DNA from: Siminovitchia fordii DSM 16014 = CIP 108821 | Lineage (GTDB): Bacteria; Bacillota; Bacilli; Bacillales; Bacillaceae_C | Length of the DNA stretch: 64,000 nucleotides | Assembly: GCF_000374565.1 (NCBI RefSeq) | Contig: NZ_KB894699.1 | Location: forward strand, 1-64,000 | Direction of reading: 5' to 3' | In this document: positions 7,400 to 15,907 of the stretch, in pieces | Layout of the letters: the number at the start of each line of letters is the position of its first letter | Numbering within the stretch: position 1 is the stretch's first letter | The notes under the pieces: generated by a model | The model's input: the letters and a program-made list of their open reading frames with translations, nothing else | The model's database searches: none | Told to the model about the DNA's origin: nothing | Position numbers and translations under genes: made by a program

Positions 7400-8707
7400 A
7401 TGACAGCAAAACAGACTATTTTTGTTAATGAATTTACCAATGGAATTTTGGATCCCGAGCAGGAAATGCTTGGGCCAGTGCAGGACGGCGGCCATATTAT
7501 CGCCATTACAACTCCTGGTTGCTGGGGGCCGATGATAACGCCTTGTATCCGGGGAGGCCATGAGGTGACAAAACCGGTATATATCGAAGGGGCCGAAGTA
7601 GGCGACGCCATTGTCATCCTCATCAAATCTATCCAGGTTACATCCATTGCAACTTCTTCCGGGAATGATAAACCCGTTGACGGTCGGTTCGTCGGGGATC
7701 CGTTTGTTTCCGTTAAATGTCCCGGGTGCGGCGAGCTGTATCCGGAAACGAAAATAGAAGGAACTGGTCCCGAATCAATACGTTGTACAAACTGTGGAAC
7801 GGATGTGTCACCGTTTGTTTTTACCAATGGGTATACAATCGCATTTGACTCAAAAAGAAGTGTTGGAGTTACATTGCCCAAAGAAGCTGCGGAAAAAATC
7901 GCGCGAGACGGCCATACTTACATGAAAACTCCTGAAAACTCTGTACAAAACCCCATCGTTACATTTGCACCCCATGATCTCGTTGGCACCGTGGCGCGGT
8001 TGAGGCCATTCTTGGGCCAGCTTGGTACAACACCGAGACGCCCAATGCCAGACTCGCATAATGCTGGAGATTTCGGTCAATTCCTGGTTGAGGCTCCCCA
8101 CGAATACGGAATAACGAAGGAACAGCTCGAAGACCGAACGGATGGACACATGGATATCAACCGTGTACGGGAAGGTGCCGTGTTGATTTGTCCGGTCAAA
8201 GTTCCCGGCGGCGGAGTCTATCTTGGAGACATGCACGCCATGCAAGGTGACGGGGAAATAGCTGGGCATACCACGGATGTCGCCGGCCTCGTTACTCTTC
8301 AAACGAAAGTCATTAAAGGTTTGTCGATTGACGGCCCTATGCTGCTTCCTGTACCAGAAGACCTTCCCCATTTGGCATTGCCGCCGACAAGACAGGAAAG
8401 AGAAGCTGCGAGTGCACTGGCCAAGCAGTGGGGTGTCAAAAGCCTTGAAGAATCCCTTCCGGTTTCATTCATTGGAACAGGATCATCGTTAAATGAAGCC
8501 ACCGAAAACGGGTTGGAAAGAGCTGCCGGCACGTTTGGTGTATCCATTCCCGAGATCATGAACAGGGCAACGATTACTGGTTCAATTGAAATCGGCCGCT
8601 ATCCTGGTGTCGTCACCGTGACATTTTTGGCCCCCTTACCATACCTTGATAAGCTCGGTTTGACGGAAATCGTCCGAGATCAATACAGTCCAATATTGAA
8701 TAACTAA
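7400..8707 (+). CDS. Acetamidase/formamidase family protein
   Basis: A 435-residue cytoplasmic hydrolase of the FmdA/AmdA family, which releases ammonia from short amides such as formamide or acetamide. The N-terminal region carries GPVQDGGHIIAITTPGCWGP, the central part VYLGDMHAMQGDGEIAGHTT (metal-site region of the family), and a zinc-ribbon insertion CPGCGELYPE ... CTNCGTDV at about residues 109-134, seen in some members. RBS GAGGGGG lies before ATG 7400. It stands alone behind the candidate leader structure at 7189-7299. It may contribute nitrogen scavenging; the true amide substrate is unknown. Confidence 0.85.
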   Translation: MTAKQTIFVNEFTNGILDPEQEMLGPVQDGGHIIAITTPGCWGPMITPCIRGGHEVTKPVYIEGAEVGDAIVILIKSIQVTSIATSSGNDKPVDGRFVGDPFVSVKCPGCGELYPETKIEGTGPESIRCTNCGTDVSPFVFTNGYTIAFDSKRSVGVTLPKEAAEKIARDGHTYMKTPENSVQNPIVTFAPHDLVGTVARLRPFLGQLGTTPRRPMPDSHNAGDFGQFLVEAPHEYGITKEQLEDRTDGHMDINRVREGAVLICPVKVPGGGVYLGDMHAMQGDGEIAGHTTDVAGLVTLQTKVIKGLSIDGPMLLPVPEDLPHLALPPTRQEREAASALAKQWGVKSLEESLPVSFIGTGSSLNEATENGLERAAGTFGVSIPEIMNRATITGSIEIGRYPGVVTVTFLAPLPYLDKLGLTEIVRDQYSPILNN

Positions 8708-9437
8708 CACACATAAAAAGGGGGTGTACAGAAAGTCAGCAAAAACTGATTTTTTGTGACAGCCGCTTATATTTTTAATATTTGATACCTTAATGGATAG
8801 ATTCCAGTGTTGCGCTTGAATTTCACTAACTAAAATATTAAGCCCCAGGCTATGCCTGGATGATCAAAATAGGAAGTGCCGTGAGGGATGATGCAAAAAG
8901 TCTTCCTTTGCTATACTGAGAATTGATTATAAAATCGCCAAATATCCATCGGTGACTACTCCATAGTATGTACAAGCGCTTCATAATCCCAAATGAAGTC
9001 AACGATTTGCATTTGATCCATTTCATACCAACAAGCTTAGTGGTTTGATAGTCAATTGCTCCTTCAATGACGATATCCACGAACCGCGTCCAAAGGGTTG
9101 AATCTTCGCATGCGGCCTTGGCTAGTCAATTGGTCCATTTAATCTTCTCCAGCGTTCTCAAGCTATCGTTGAATTTGCGCATGGGAAAACTAAAGTTATA
9201 ATAACAAAACCGGTTTCCGTAAGGGGGCTGGTTTTGTTGTTTATTCCGGCTGGTGGTAATGAGACGAGCTGCATACCCTCGTTGTACTCACGGATTTTCA
9301 AATGGATCTAAGGGAGTTCTGCATTATGGGATGATTATGAGGAGATTGTGGATTTGCAGAATAAATCCTTTTGTAAAAAGAAAAGGTAATGGATAATGAA
9401 GCATAATTGAATCCAAATGAGATTTATTAAACATCAG
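8708..9437. other. 730-base stretch of eroded sequence
   Basis: No gene can be supported. A plus-strand piece around 9155-9215 reads RSQAIVEFAHGKTKVIITKP, which resembles the very end of a zinc-type dehydrogenase (MDR family), and a terminator-like hairpin at 9203 follows it, so this is probably the tail of a lost gene. The rest has stops in all frames. Confidence 0.35.
9203..9243 (+). terminator. Terminator-like hairpin
   Basis: AACAAAACC (9203-9211) pairs perfectly with GGTTTTGTT (9230-9238), followed by GTTTATT. It lies after the possible dehydrogenase tail. Confidence 0.5.
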
Positions 9438-9485
9438 TTGACAAAAAAAATGATCAGTTATATAATTATCTCGAATTCGAGATAA
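9438..9485 (+). promoter_or_regulatory. Promoter and MhqR-type operator of the MarR regulator gene
   Basis: TTGACA (9438-9443) and TATAAT (9461-9466) are 17 bases apart. Overlapping the end of the -10 box is a perfect 20-bp palindrome, TTATCTCGAATTCGAGATAA (9466-9485). Its core equals the ATCTCGAATTCGAGAT operator known for B. subtilis MhqR. The position predicts strong autorepression of the following gene. Confidence 0.85.
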
Positions 9486-9503
9486 CAAAAAGGAATGATA
9501 ACA

Positions 9504-9950
9504 ATGGACAAAATTCAACAAGAAGAAGAATTGTCTTTGAAATTATTTGTTGTTTTGACACGGGCACTAGAATCAATAAAAAAGCGTGTCGAAGAAGATA
9601 TAAAATGTTTGGGATTAAACCCGACTGAATTTGCTGTTTTGGAGTTGATTTACAGTAAAGGTGATCAGCCAATACAAAAAATTGGTGAAAAAGTATTGAT
9701 TGCAAGCAGCAGTATAACTTACGTGGTAGATAAATTAGAGAAGAAGAACTTATTAAAAAGAAGGCCTTGTCCTAAAGATAGACGTGTCACGTATGCAGCA
9801 ATTACATCGGCAGGGACCGAATTAATGGATGATGTGTTTCCTAAACATAAATCAGCTCTTAAGGAAATCTGTGCGGGGTTAGATGTGAATGAAAAGAAGG
9901 TTATGATTGAACAGTTGAAAAAGCTAGGGTACTATGCCCAAAATTTATAA
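9504..9950 (+). CDS. mhqR: MhqR-like MarR-family repressor
   Basis: A 148-residue MarR-family winged-helix protein. The DNA-binding part includes NPTEFAVLELIYSKGDQPIQ and SSSITYVVDKLEKKNLLKRR with the beta-wing CPKDRRVTYAAITSAG. Start ATG 9504 is preferred over the upstream in-frame ATG because AAAAGGA lies at 9488-9493. The perfect palindrome overlapping its promoter and further copies of the site in front of quinone-detoxification genes identify it as the MhqR type, which releases DNA on exposure to methylhydroquinone, catechol and related electrophiles in B. subtilis. The symbol is assigned by family, operator and context together. Confidence 0.85.
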   Translation: MDKIQQEEELSLKLFVVLTRALESIKKRVEEDIKCLGLNPTEFAVLELIYSKGDQPIQKIGEKVLIASSSITYVVDKLEKKNLLKRRPCPKDRRVTYAAITSAGTELMDDVFPKHKSALKEICAGLDVNEKKVMIEQLKKLGYYAQNL

Positions 9951-10341
9951 GCTTTTTCACAAGTAGATATCTCGAATTGGTAATATATTAAATAGTACTA
10001 TTTGAAGTTCAAGGAATGGTTGAAGAGATTCTGATGTATTTAGTTAATACAAGGGAGGACAGCCCATTCCTGATAATACTACAAAAGATTTTTCTGCAAC
10101 AAACGGACTAAAGCAGTCAGCTGATGGACAATATAGAATCGGATTAAACAGGATGCAGTTATGTATATGATCAAAAAAAGTTTTACTTTACCCATCAAGT
10201 AGAGAGGATTTCGAGGAGGTGAAGTTATAGCGAAATGGTTTGTGATCATCACTGATTTTTTCAAATTTGATTGCCAAGGAAAAGGTTAGGGTATTTAACC
10301 TATAACTGACATCAATGATTAAACGGAGCGGGGAAACATAA
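9951..10341. other. Spacer between mhqR and the broken dehydrogenase, with a gene relic
   Basis: It contains a candidate operator at 9969 and a ribosome-site-like AAGGGAGGA near 10052 followed by an open frame of 34 codons (NTTKDFSATNGLKQSADG...) that has ATT in place of a start codon and ends at about 10170. I do not recognise that peptide. The rest shows nothing. Confidence 0.35.
9969..9984 (+). promoter_or_regulatory. Second MhqR-type operator-like site
   Basis: ATCTCGAATTGGTAAT matches 13 of 16 positions of the perfect operator at 9468-9483. It overlaps a possible -10 region (TAATAT). It would control the dehydrogenase/FMN reductase unit. Confidence 0.55.
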
Positions 10342-11409
10342 ATGGAAATAAAAGCTGCAACATTGTATGAAGCGAAAGGAAATTTTGTATTTGAGGAAGT
10401 TGAACTTCAAGAACCGAAGTTTTAGTAAGAATTGTGGCTTCTGGTGTCTGCCATACCGATGCTGTAGTTCGTGAACAATTCGTACCTGTACCACTCCCTG
10501 TTGTACTTGGCCATGAAGGTTCAGGGATTGTGGAAAGAGTTGGTTCAAATGTATCTACTGTTAAACCTGGAGATCATGTTGCATTATCTTTCTCCTCTTG
10601 TGGACATTGTGAAAACTGCCTTTCAGGGCATCCTAGTACTTGTGAGATGTTAAACGATTTAAACTTTGGTGGAGTCATGAATGACGGTACAAAGAGAATT
10701 CATAAGAATGATGTAGAGTTCAATCATCTTTTGGAACCTATGCTGTGTCCAACGAAAGAAATGTGGTAAAAGTTGATAAGGACGTTGATCTTCGTTTGTT
10801 AGGTCCTTTAGGCTGTGGAAAACAGGCAGCGGAACAGTGTTGAACAAGTTAAAACCTGAATTTGGCTCAACCATCGCTGTTTATGGAGCGGGTGCTGTTG
10901 GTTTGAGTACGATCATGGCGGCCAACATCATTGGCTGTTCGAAAATTATTGCTGTTGATGTACACGTTAGTCGCTTGGAGTTGGCAAAAGAGCTTGGCGC
11001 AACACATGTGATTAATGGCGCAAAAGCAGATACAGTTGAAGAAATACGAAACATTACAGGTAAAGGAACGAATTATGGAGTAGAGACAACGGGTGTTCCT
11101 GCCGTTACCCGTCAGGCCCTAAACGCTTTAAAAAGTATGGGGACATTAGCGGTTGTTGGTGCTACTGGTGACTTAACAATCAACGTACAAACGGAGTTGA
11201 TGGGGGAAGGAAAATCAATTATTGGTGTTATAGAAGGGGATTCTATTCCTCAGACTTTCATCCCTAAACTGGTTCAGTATTATAAAGAAGGAAAGTTTCC
11301 ATTTGACAAATTAATTAATTTCTATGATTTCAAAGATCTTGAAAAAGCTTTTGAAGATTCCAAAGCAGGAGTGGCAATCAAACCGATTGTTATTATGCCT
11401 GAAGAATAA
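10342..11409 (+). pseudogene. Zinc-type aryl/benzyl-alcohol dehydrogenase, frameshifted
   Basis: The reading sense of a medium-chain zinc alcohol dehydrogenase is spread over at least four frames. ATG 10342 gives an N-terminus ending at about 10425; the next frame holds GVCHTDAVVREQF and GHEGSGIVERVG, the catalytic zinc region, and the structural-zinc cysteines (CGHCENCLSGHPSTC); a further frame shift occurs near 10716 and another near 10820; the last part (from 10837) is an intact Rossmann domain, VYGAGAVGLSTIMAANIIG. No single product is possible, so the gene is inactive. It stands between an operator-like site and the FMN reductase, so its loss did not remove the rest of the unit. Confidence 0.85.
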
Positions 11410-11484
11410 CATACACTAAGGCTAAACAGTTCCGTGTCTCGGATTCAAAATTCTTTAATTAAAAAATGGGATTAGGTGATGATG

Positions 11485-12039
11485 ATGACGAAAATCGCTG
11501 TATTGCTTGGTTCTTTAAGAAAAGAATCTTTTTCAAAAAAGATTGCATCTAATGTTGCAGATTTATTTCCTGAAGGTTATGAAATAGAATTTGTTCAAAT
11601 AGGAAATCTGCCTTTATATAATCAGGATTTTGATGATGAAAACAATGCTCCGGCAGAATATACTACATTCCGCAATACAATGAAGGAATGTGATGCTGTA
11701 TTATTTGTTACACCCGAATACAATCGTTCTGTACCGGCTGTATTAAAGAATGCTCTGGATGTAGGTTCCCGTCCATATGGTCAAAGCGTTTGGGACGGTA
11801 AACCAGCGGCAATTATTAGCCAGTCTCCAGGTAATTTAAGCGGATTTGGTGCAAACCATCATTTACGTCAATCACTTGTTTTCCTAAATATGCCGATTGT
11901 TCAACAACCTGAAGCATACATTGGCAATGTTGCAGATTTATTAGATGAAAATGGAAAAATGACTAATGAAGGAACGATTCAATTTCTACAAACCTTTGTT
12001 GATGTGTTTGTTGATTTAATTAAGAAAAACCAAAGTTAA
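11485..12039 (+). CDS. NADPH-dependent FMN reductase (quinone/azo/chromate reductase type)
   Basis: A 184-residue flavodoxin-like protein of the NADPH_dep_FMN_red family. It carries the FMN phosphate loop GSLRKESFSKK and the PEYNRSVPAVLKNALD segment typical of ChrR/YieF/AzoR-type enzymes, which reduce quinones, azo compounds or chromate by two electrons. Four start codons in a row occur (GTG 11476, ATG 11479, 11482, 11485); the last gives the best spacing from AGGTG (11474-11478). Inside the mhq cluster it probably acts as the quinone reductase that AzoR2 is in the B. subtilis MhqR regulon, although it belongs to a different flavoprotein family. Confidence 0.85.
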   Translation: MTKIAVLLGSLRKESFSKKIASNVADLFPEGYEIEFVQIGNLPLYNQDFDDENNAPAEYTTFRNTMKECDAVLFVTPEYNRSVPAVLKNALDVGSRPYGQSVWDGKPAAIISQSPGNLSGFGANHHLRQSLVFLNMPIVQQPEAYIGNVADLLDENGKMTNEGTIQFLQTFVDVFVDLIKKNQS

Positions 12040-12082
12040 TTCACTCGATGTTGGCTTGTCAACAAGCCCGAAAACGATTAGA

Positions 12083-12115
12083 CAGGTGAAGAAAGAATAT
12101 TTTCTTCACCTGCTA
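12083..12115 (+). terminator. Terminator after the FMN reductase gene
   Basis: A perfect 12-bp stem, CAGGTGAAGAAA (12083-12094) with TTTCTTCACCTG (12101-12112), has a 6-base loop. A smaller hairpin (GGCTTG/CAAGCC) precedes it. The U-run lies within the 3' arm rather than after it, so efficiency is uncertain. Confidence 0.6.
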
Positions 12116-12178
12116 ATATCCGTTAAAAGTTTATAAGCAACTGTTAGAAGAAATTACCTGGATTTAGTTCAATCATTT

Positions 12179-12194
12179 ATCTCGTTTTCGTAAT
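12179..12194 (+). promoter_or_regulatory. Third MhqR-type operator-like site
   Basis: ATCTCGTTTTCGTAAT matches 12 of 16 positions of the perfect operator. Like the sites at 9969 and 15273 it is close to a TAATAT element that could be a -10 box. It precedes the first ring-cleaving dioxygenase gene. Confidence 0.5.
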
Positions 12195-12322
12195 ATATGC
12201 AGTCATATGACATGTTCAATTCATATACACGAGATTTTTTATTGGGGTATTCATTTGAAAAATCAAAAATACAATCACTGTTTTCCTTTAAAACAAAGTA
12301 TTCAACATAGGAGTGAATTAAT

Positions 12323-13261
12323 ATGACTAAAAATACAAGTGGAATCCATCATATCACAGCAATAGTCGGACATCCGCAAGAGAATGTAGATTTCTATGCT
12401 GGTGTTCTAGGTTTACGTTTAGTGAAGAAAACAGTGAATTTTGATGATCCAGGCACATATCATCTATATTTTGGCGACGAGGGCGGGAAACCGGGAACGA
12501 TCATTACATTCTTCCCCTGGACAGGAGCTTACCAAGGAGTTATAGGTGATGGTCAAGTAGGCGTTACCTCTTACGTTGTTCCCAAAGGAGCTATGGAATT
12601 TTGGGAACGAAGGTTAGAAAAATTTGATGTCCCTTTTACTAAAAAGGAACGTTTTAATGAGCAACATTTACAGTTTGATGATCCTCATGGGTTACACTTG
12701 GAAATTGTTGAAAGACAAGAAGGGGAACTTAATACATGGACTTTTGGTGAAATAACTCCGGAAGTAGCAATCAAAGGTTTCGGGGGTGCCACTCTATTTT
12801 CTGCTCGGCCAAACAAAACAGCAGAGCTTTTAGAAAAAGTATTGGGACTTGAAGTCATTGGTAAAGAGGGAGACTTTATCCGTTTCCGTTCTTCAGCTGA
12901 CATTGGAAATATCATTGATCTAAAAGCAATTCCGACTGGCAGAGGCCAGATGGGTGTGGGAACAGTTCATCACATCGCATGGAGAGCGGTAGATGATGAG
13001 GATCAATTGGAATGGCAGAAATATGTTGCGGCTAATGGTTATCATGTAACTCCTGTGCAGGATAGAAATTATTTCAATGCCATTTACTTTAGAGAATACG
13101 GAGAAATACTTTTTGAAATTGCAACAGATCCTCCTGGATTTGCTCATGATGAATCAATGGAGACAATGGGAGAAAAGTTAATGCTGCCTGAGCAGTATGA
13201 ACAATATAGGGAGCAGCTTGAACAAGGATTGATACCGGTGAAGGTGCGGGAATTAGATTAA
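12323..13261 (+). CDS. mhqO: VOC-family ring-cleaving dioxygenase, MhqO/MhqA type (copy 1)
   Basis: A 312-residue protein with two glyoxalase/VOC modules (about 7-130 and 150-285). Expected metal ligands are visible as His in GIHHITAIVG, His in GTVHHIAWRA and Glu in LFEIATDPPGF. MhqA, MhqE and MhqO of B. subtilis belong to this group and protect against hydroquinones and catechols, presumably by extradiol ring opening. RBS TAGGAGTGA stands before ATG 12323. It is about 65% similar by eye to the next gene, an obvious tandem duplication. It is preceded by an MhqR-type operator and probably starts the unit that ends with mhqD. Confidence 0.9.
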   Translation: MTKNTSGIHHITAIVGHPQENVDFYAGVLGLRLVKKTVNFDDPGTYHLYFGDEGGKPGTIITFFPWTGAYQGVIGDGQVGVTSYVVPKGAMEFWERRLEKFDVPFTKKERFNEQHLQFDDPHGLHLEIVERQEGELNTWTFGEITPEVAIKGFGGATLFSARPNKTAELLEKVLGLEVIGKEGDFIRFRSSADIGNIIDLKAIPTGRGQMGVGTVHHIAWRAVDDEDQLEWQKYVAANGYHVTPVQDRNYFNAIYFREYGEILFEIATDPPGFAHDESMETMGEKLMLPEQYEQYREQLEQGLIPVKVRELD

Positions 13262-13413
13262 TATCATTAAATAACTTTGAGGCAACAGGTTGAATGATTC
13301 AGCTTGATATTAAAAAGGAAAGTCCTAAAGGCTGGTTGCTGTTGCTGATTGCAAAAACTTTGAAAAAATGGCCGAACGGTCTCTGTTAGTTACAAAAAAA
13401 TGGAGAGAATGGC

Positions 13414-14358
13414 ATGCTAAAAACGTCTGGTATACATCATATAACGGCAATGGTTAACGATGCACAAAAGAATATTGATTTTTATGCAGGTGTATTAGGG
13501 CTTAGACTTGTTAAAAAGACAATTAATTTTGATCGTCCAGAAGTTTATCATCTATATTTTGGGACTGAAACAGGTGAACCAGGAACGATTATCACTTTCT
13601 TTCCTTGGCCGAAGCAACTGAAAGGTAGAATTGGAACAGGTCAGGTAGGCACAACTAGTTATATGATCCCCGTAGGTTCAATAGAATTTTGGGAAAACCG
13701 GCTTAGGCATTTTAAGGTGAAATTTTTTACTTCTGTCCGCTTTGGAGAAAGAATCCTCACACTTTACGATCCGGATGGGCTTGAACTGGAATTAGTTGAA
13801 AGTGGCGAAGGACCGATTAATCATTGGAATTTCGGAGGCATTAAAGCGGAGCAAGCCATTAAAGGGTTTCTCGGTGCGACTTTCATTTCGGCAAGGCCTC
13901 ATAAAACGGCAGAGGTTCTTGAGGATGTATTGGGATTGACATGTATTGGTGATGAGGAAGGTTTCCTCAGATTTAAATCGGAAGCACAGCTTGGTAATAC
14001 AGTTAACATTAAGCTGACTCCTTCTGTTCGGGGGTTAATGGGAGCGGGGACAGTTCACCATATTGCCTGGAGGGCGAAGGATGGAGAGGAACTTTTAGAA
14101 TGGAGGGAACTTCTGCAATCTAAAGGTTATTATCCGACTGAAGTACGTGATCGGAGCTATTTTAAAGCTGTTTATTTTCATGAAGGAGGAGGCATCCTTT
14201 TTGAAATTGCAACGGACCCACCAGGATTTACGGTGGATGAACCACGTAATGAACTAGGAGAAAAACTTTTGTTACCTTCATGGTTAGAGTCAAAACGAGA
14301 AGAATTGGAAGAAGCCTTACCTTCTTTGAAGGTTCGGGTTTTGGAAGGAGATCAATAA
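13414..14358 (+). CDS. mhqO: VOC-family ring-cleaving dioxygenase, MhqO/MhqA type (copy 2)
   Basis: A 314-residue paralogue of the preceding gene with the same two-module build and ligands (GIHHITAMVN, GTVHHIAWRA, LFEIATDPPGF). The start ATG 13414 follows GGAGAG. No operator-like site was seen in the 152 bases before it, so it is probably transcribed from the upstream promoter. Its stop TAA overlaps the start of the hydrolase gene by one base (TAATG), a sign of translational coupling; the dioxygenase and the hydrolase thus form a pair like mhqE-mhqD or mhqO-mhqN neighbours in B. subtilis. Two copies may differ in quinol preference. Confidence 0.9.
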   Translation: MLKTSGIHHITAMVNDAQKNIDFYAGVLGLRLVKKTINFDRPEVYHLYFGTETGEPGTIITFFPWPKQLKGRIGTGQVGTTSYMIPVGSIEFWENRLRHFKVKFFTSVRFGERILTLYDPDGLELELVESGEGPINHWNFGGIKAEQAIKGFLGATFISARPHKTAEVLEDVLGLTCIGDEEGFLRFKSEAQLGNTVNIKLTPSVRGLMGAGTVHHIAWRAKDGEELLEWRELLQSKGYYPTEVRDRSYFKAVYFHEGGGILFEIATDPPGFTVDEPRNELGEKLLLPSWLESKREELEEALPSLKVRVLEGDQ

Positions 14359-14960
14359 TGAAGCATATTTTTAAAAAAGGACAAGATTCCAATAAACCAA
14401 CTTTACTGTTACTTCATGGAACCGGGGGAAATGAATTGGATTTATTACCTATTGCAGGAAGAATAGATGATAAAGCCTCTATCTTAAGTGTTCGGGGGAA
14501 TGTTTTAGAAAATGGAATGCCCCGCTTCTTTAAAAGACTGTCTGAAGGAATCTTTGATGAAGAGGATCTAATATTCCGTACGAAAGAGTTGAATCAGTTC
14601 CTTGATGAAGCTGCAGAAGAGCATAAGTTTGAACGCGATAATATTATAGCGATTGGCTATTCAAATGGAGCGAACATCGCTGCAAGTTTATTATTTCATT
14701 ATCAAGATGCATTAAAGGGAGCAATTCTTCACCACCCTATGGTGCCAAGAAGAGGAATCGAGCTTCCAGATTTGTCCGACAAATCTGTGTTTATTGCGGC
14801 TGGGACAAATGATCCGATTTGTCCGCCTTCTGAATCGAAGGAATTGGAGGACTTGCTAAAAAACGCGAATGCGAAAGTTGAAATGTATTGGGAAAATAGA
14901 GGACATCAATTAACTGTTGAAGAAGTTGAAGCAGCCAGCAGATGGTATGTAACGCTATAA
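14358..14960 (+). CDS. mhqD: MhqD-like alpha/beta hydrolase
   Basis: A 200-residue alpha/beta hydrolase of the phospholipase/carboxylesterase (YtpA/MhqD-like) group. The oxyanion-hole segment LLLLHGTGGNELDLL, the nucleophile elbow AIGYSNGANIAASLL (GxSxG), the acid in GTNDPICPPSES and the His in ENRGHQLTVEE make a complete triad. ATG 14358 is chosen because it overlaps the previous stop and has GGAGATC upstream; the open frame reaches further 5' but only inside the dioxygenase gene. It probably acts on the ring-cleavage or quinone-adduct products of its neighbour. Confidence 0.88.
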   Translation: MKHIFKKGQDSNKPTLLLLHGTGGNELDLLPIAGRIDDKASILSVRGNVLENGMPRFFKRLSEGIFDEEDLIFRTKELNQFLDEAAEEHKFERDNIIAIGYSNGANIAASLLFHYQDALKGAILHHPMVPRRGIELPDLSDKSVFIAAGTNDPICPPSESKELEDLLKNANAKVEMYWENRGHQLTVEEVEAASRWYVTL

Positions 14961-15323
14961 TATTGGTTAAATGACATGTAAGGAGCTGACTTTTTGTCAT
15001 GCCGATATAGACGAATTCCATTTTTCTATTTAATTTCTTAAAGGAAAAGCCAATTGGCCAAGTTGAGCGTATGCTTTCTGTTTTTCGAGAAGATAAAAAA
15101 TAAATAATCTGATGCTCTGGGTGATATCCATCTTCGGTTAGCTGTGGTTTTCTAAGAATGCAATGATTTTGCAGACCAAGCATGATATCGTGCAAAAGAA
15201 ATGATTTAAGTGAAACAAACATTGATCCTTTGGATAGATTGGAAAACATTGGAGACAAAAACTTAACTATTTATATTGAAATCGAGATATACAATTTAGT
15301 AATATACTAATTAGAGGTTAAAA
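14961..15323. other. Spacer upstream of the DoxX gene
   Basis: The 363 bases hold the operator-like site at 15273 and a ribosome site near 15312. A 155-codon minus-strand frame crosses into mhqD and has no family features; no gene is supported. Confidence 0.4.
15273..15288 (+). promoter_or_regulatory. Fourth MhqR-type operator-like site
   Basis: ATATTGAAATCGAGAT matches 13 of 16 positions of the perfect operator, with the right half intact. A TAATAT element follows 14 bases later. It precedes the DoxX gene. Confidence 0.55.
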
Positions 15324-15366
15324 ATGGAAGTGACATCTTATTTACAGCAGACATGATATTGGAACT

Positions 15367-15732
15367 TTGTTACTGCGCATTATATTAGGAGTAGTATTTT
15401 TGGCAAATGGGGTTTCAAAGTTTCAAGGTGGTATTGATAATACTGTGGGTTGGTTCGAAAGTTTAGGAATTCCAGGAATTCTTGCTTACGCAGTAGGCAC
15501 TATTGAATTAGCAGGTGGTATCGCACTTATCCTAGGCTTAGGGACTCGGATCGTTTCATTATTATTTGGGATCATCATGATTGGGGCAATATTCAAAGTG
15601 AAATTGGCAGATGGATTTCTAAATGGCTATGTATTCGATCTTGTATTACTGATCATTGCTATTCACATGGTCTTAAATGGCAGTAAATTAATCTCACTGG
15701 GTCAATTGATAATGAAAGATAGGGAAGCTTAG
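15367..15732 (+). CDS. mhqP: DoxX-family membrane protein (MhqP/CatD-like), 5' end disturbed
   Basis: A DoxX-family protein of about 121 residues with four hydrophobic segments; LLRIILGVVFLANGVSKFQG and GWFESLGIPG are typical of the MhqP/CatD group, which works with ring-cleaving dioxygenases in quinone resistance. The expected ATG is at 15324 behind TTAGAGGTT (15311-15319), but that frame stops after ten codons; the DoxX frame is entered only after a shift of one base near 15345-15355, and the nearest usable start in frame is TTG 15367, which lacks a ribosome site. The core is intact, so either poor translation from TTG or loss of function is possible. Confidence 0.7.
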   Translation: MLLRIILGVVFLANGVSKFQGGIDNTVGWFESLGIPGILAYAVGTIELAGGIALILGLGTRIVSLLFGIIMIGAIFKVKLADGFLNGYVFDLVLLIIAIHMVLNGSKLISLGQLIMKDREA

Positions 15733-15759
15733 CAGTTTTTATTCCTAATCACTTCAAAT

Positions 15760-15775
15760 ATCTCGAATTCGTGAA
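15760..15775 (+). promoter_or_regulatory. Fifth MhqR-type operator-like site
   Basis: ATCTCGAATTCGTGAA matches 14 of 16 positions of the perfect operator. It lies 148 bases upstream of the WrbA-like reading frame. Confidence 0.6.
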
Positions 15776-15907
15776 AAGTGAATTCGAAGTGTTATAAAAC
15801 TCCTGCAATGGGGAATATAAAATAGTAAAACATTGAGATCATTTATTTTCAATGGAGGTGGTTCTTATATAAGTTGTTAAATATTAAACAATAGGAAGGT
15901 GTAAAAT

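Noticed and set aside
7850-8371. 173-codon minus-strand frame inside the amidase gene
   Set aside because: Fully antisense to a well-supported gene, with unnatural composition.
14791-15258. 155-codon open frame on the minus strand
   Set aside because: It overlaps the end of mhqD antisense and shows no family motif; no ribosome site was seen.
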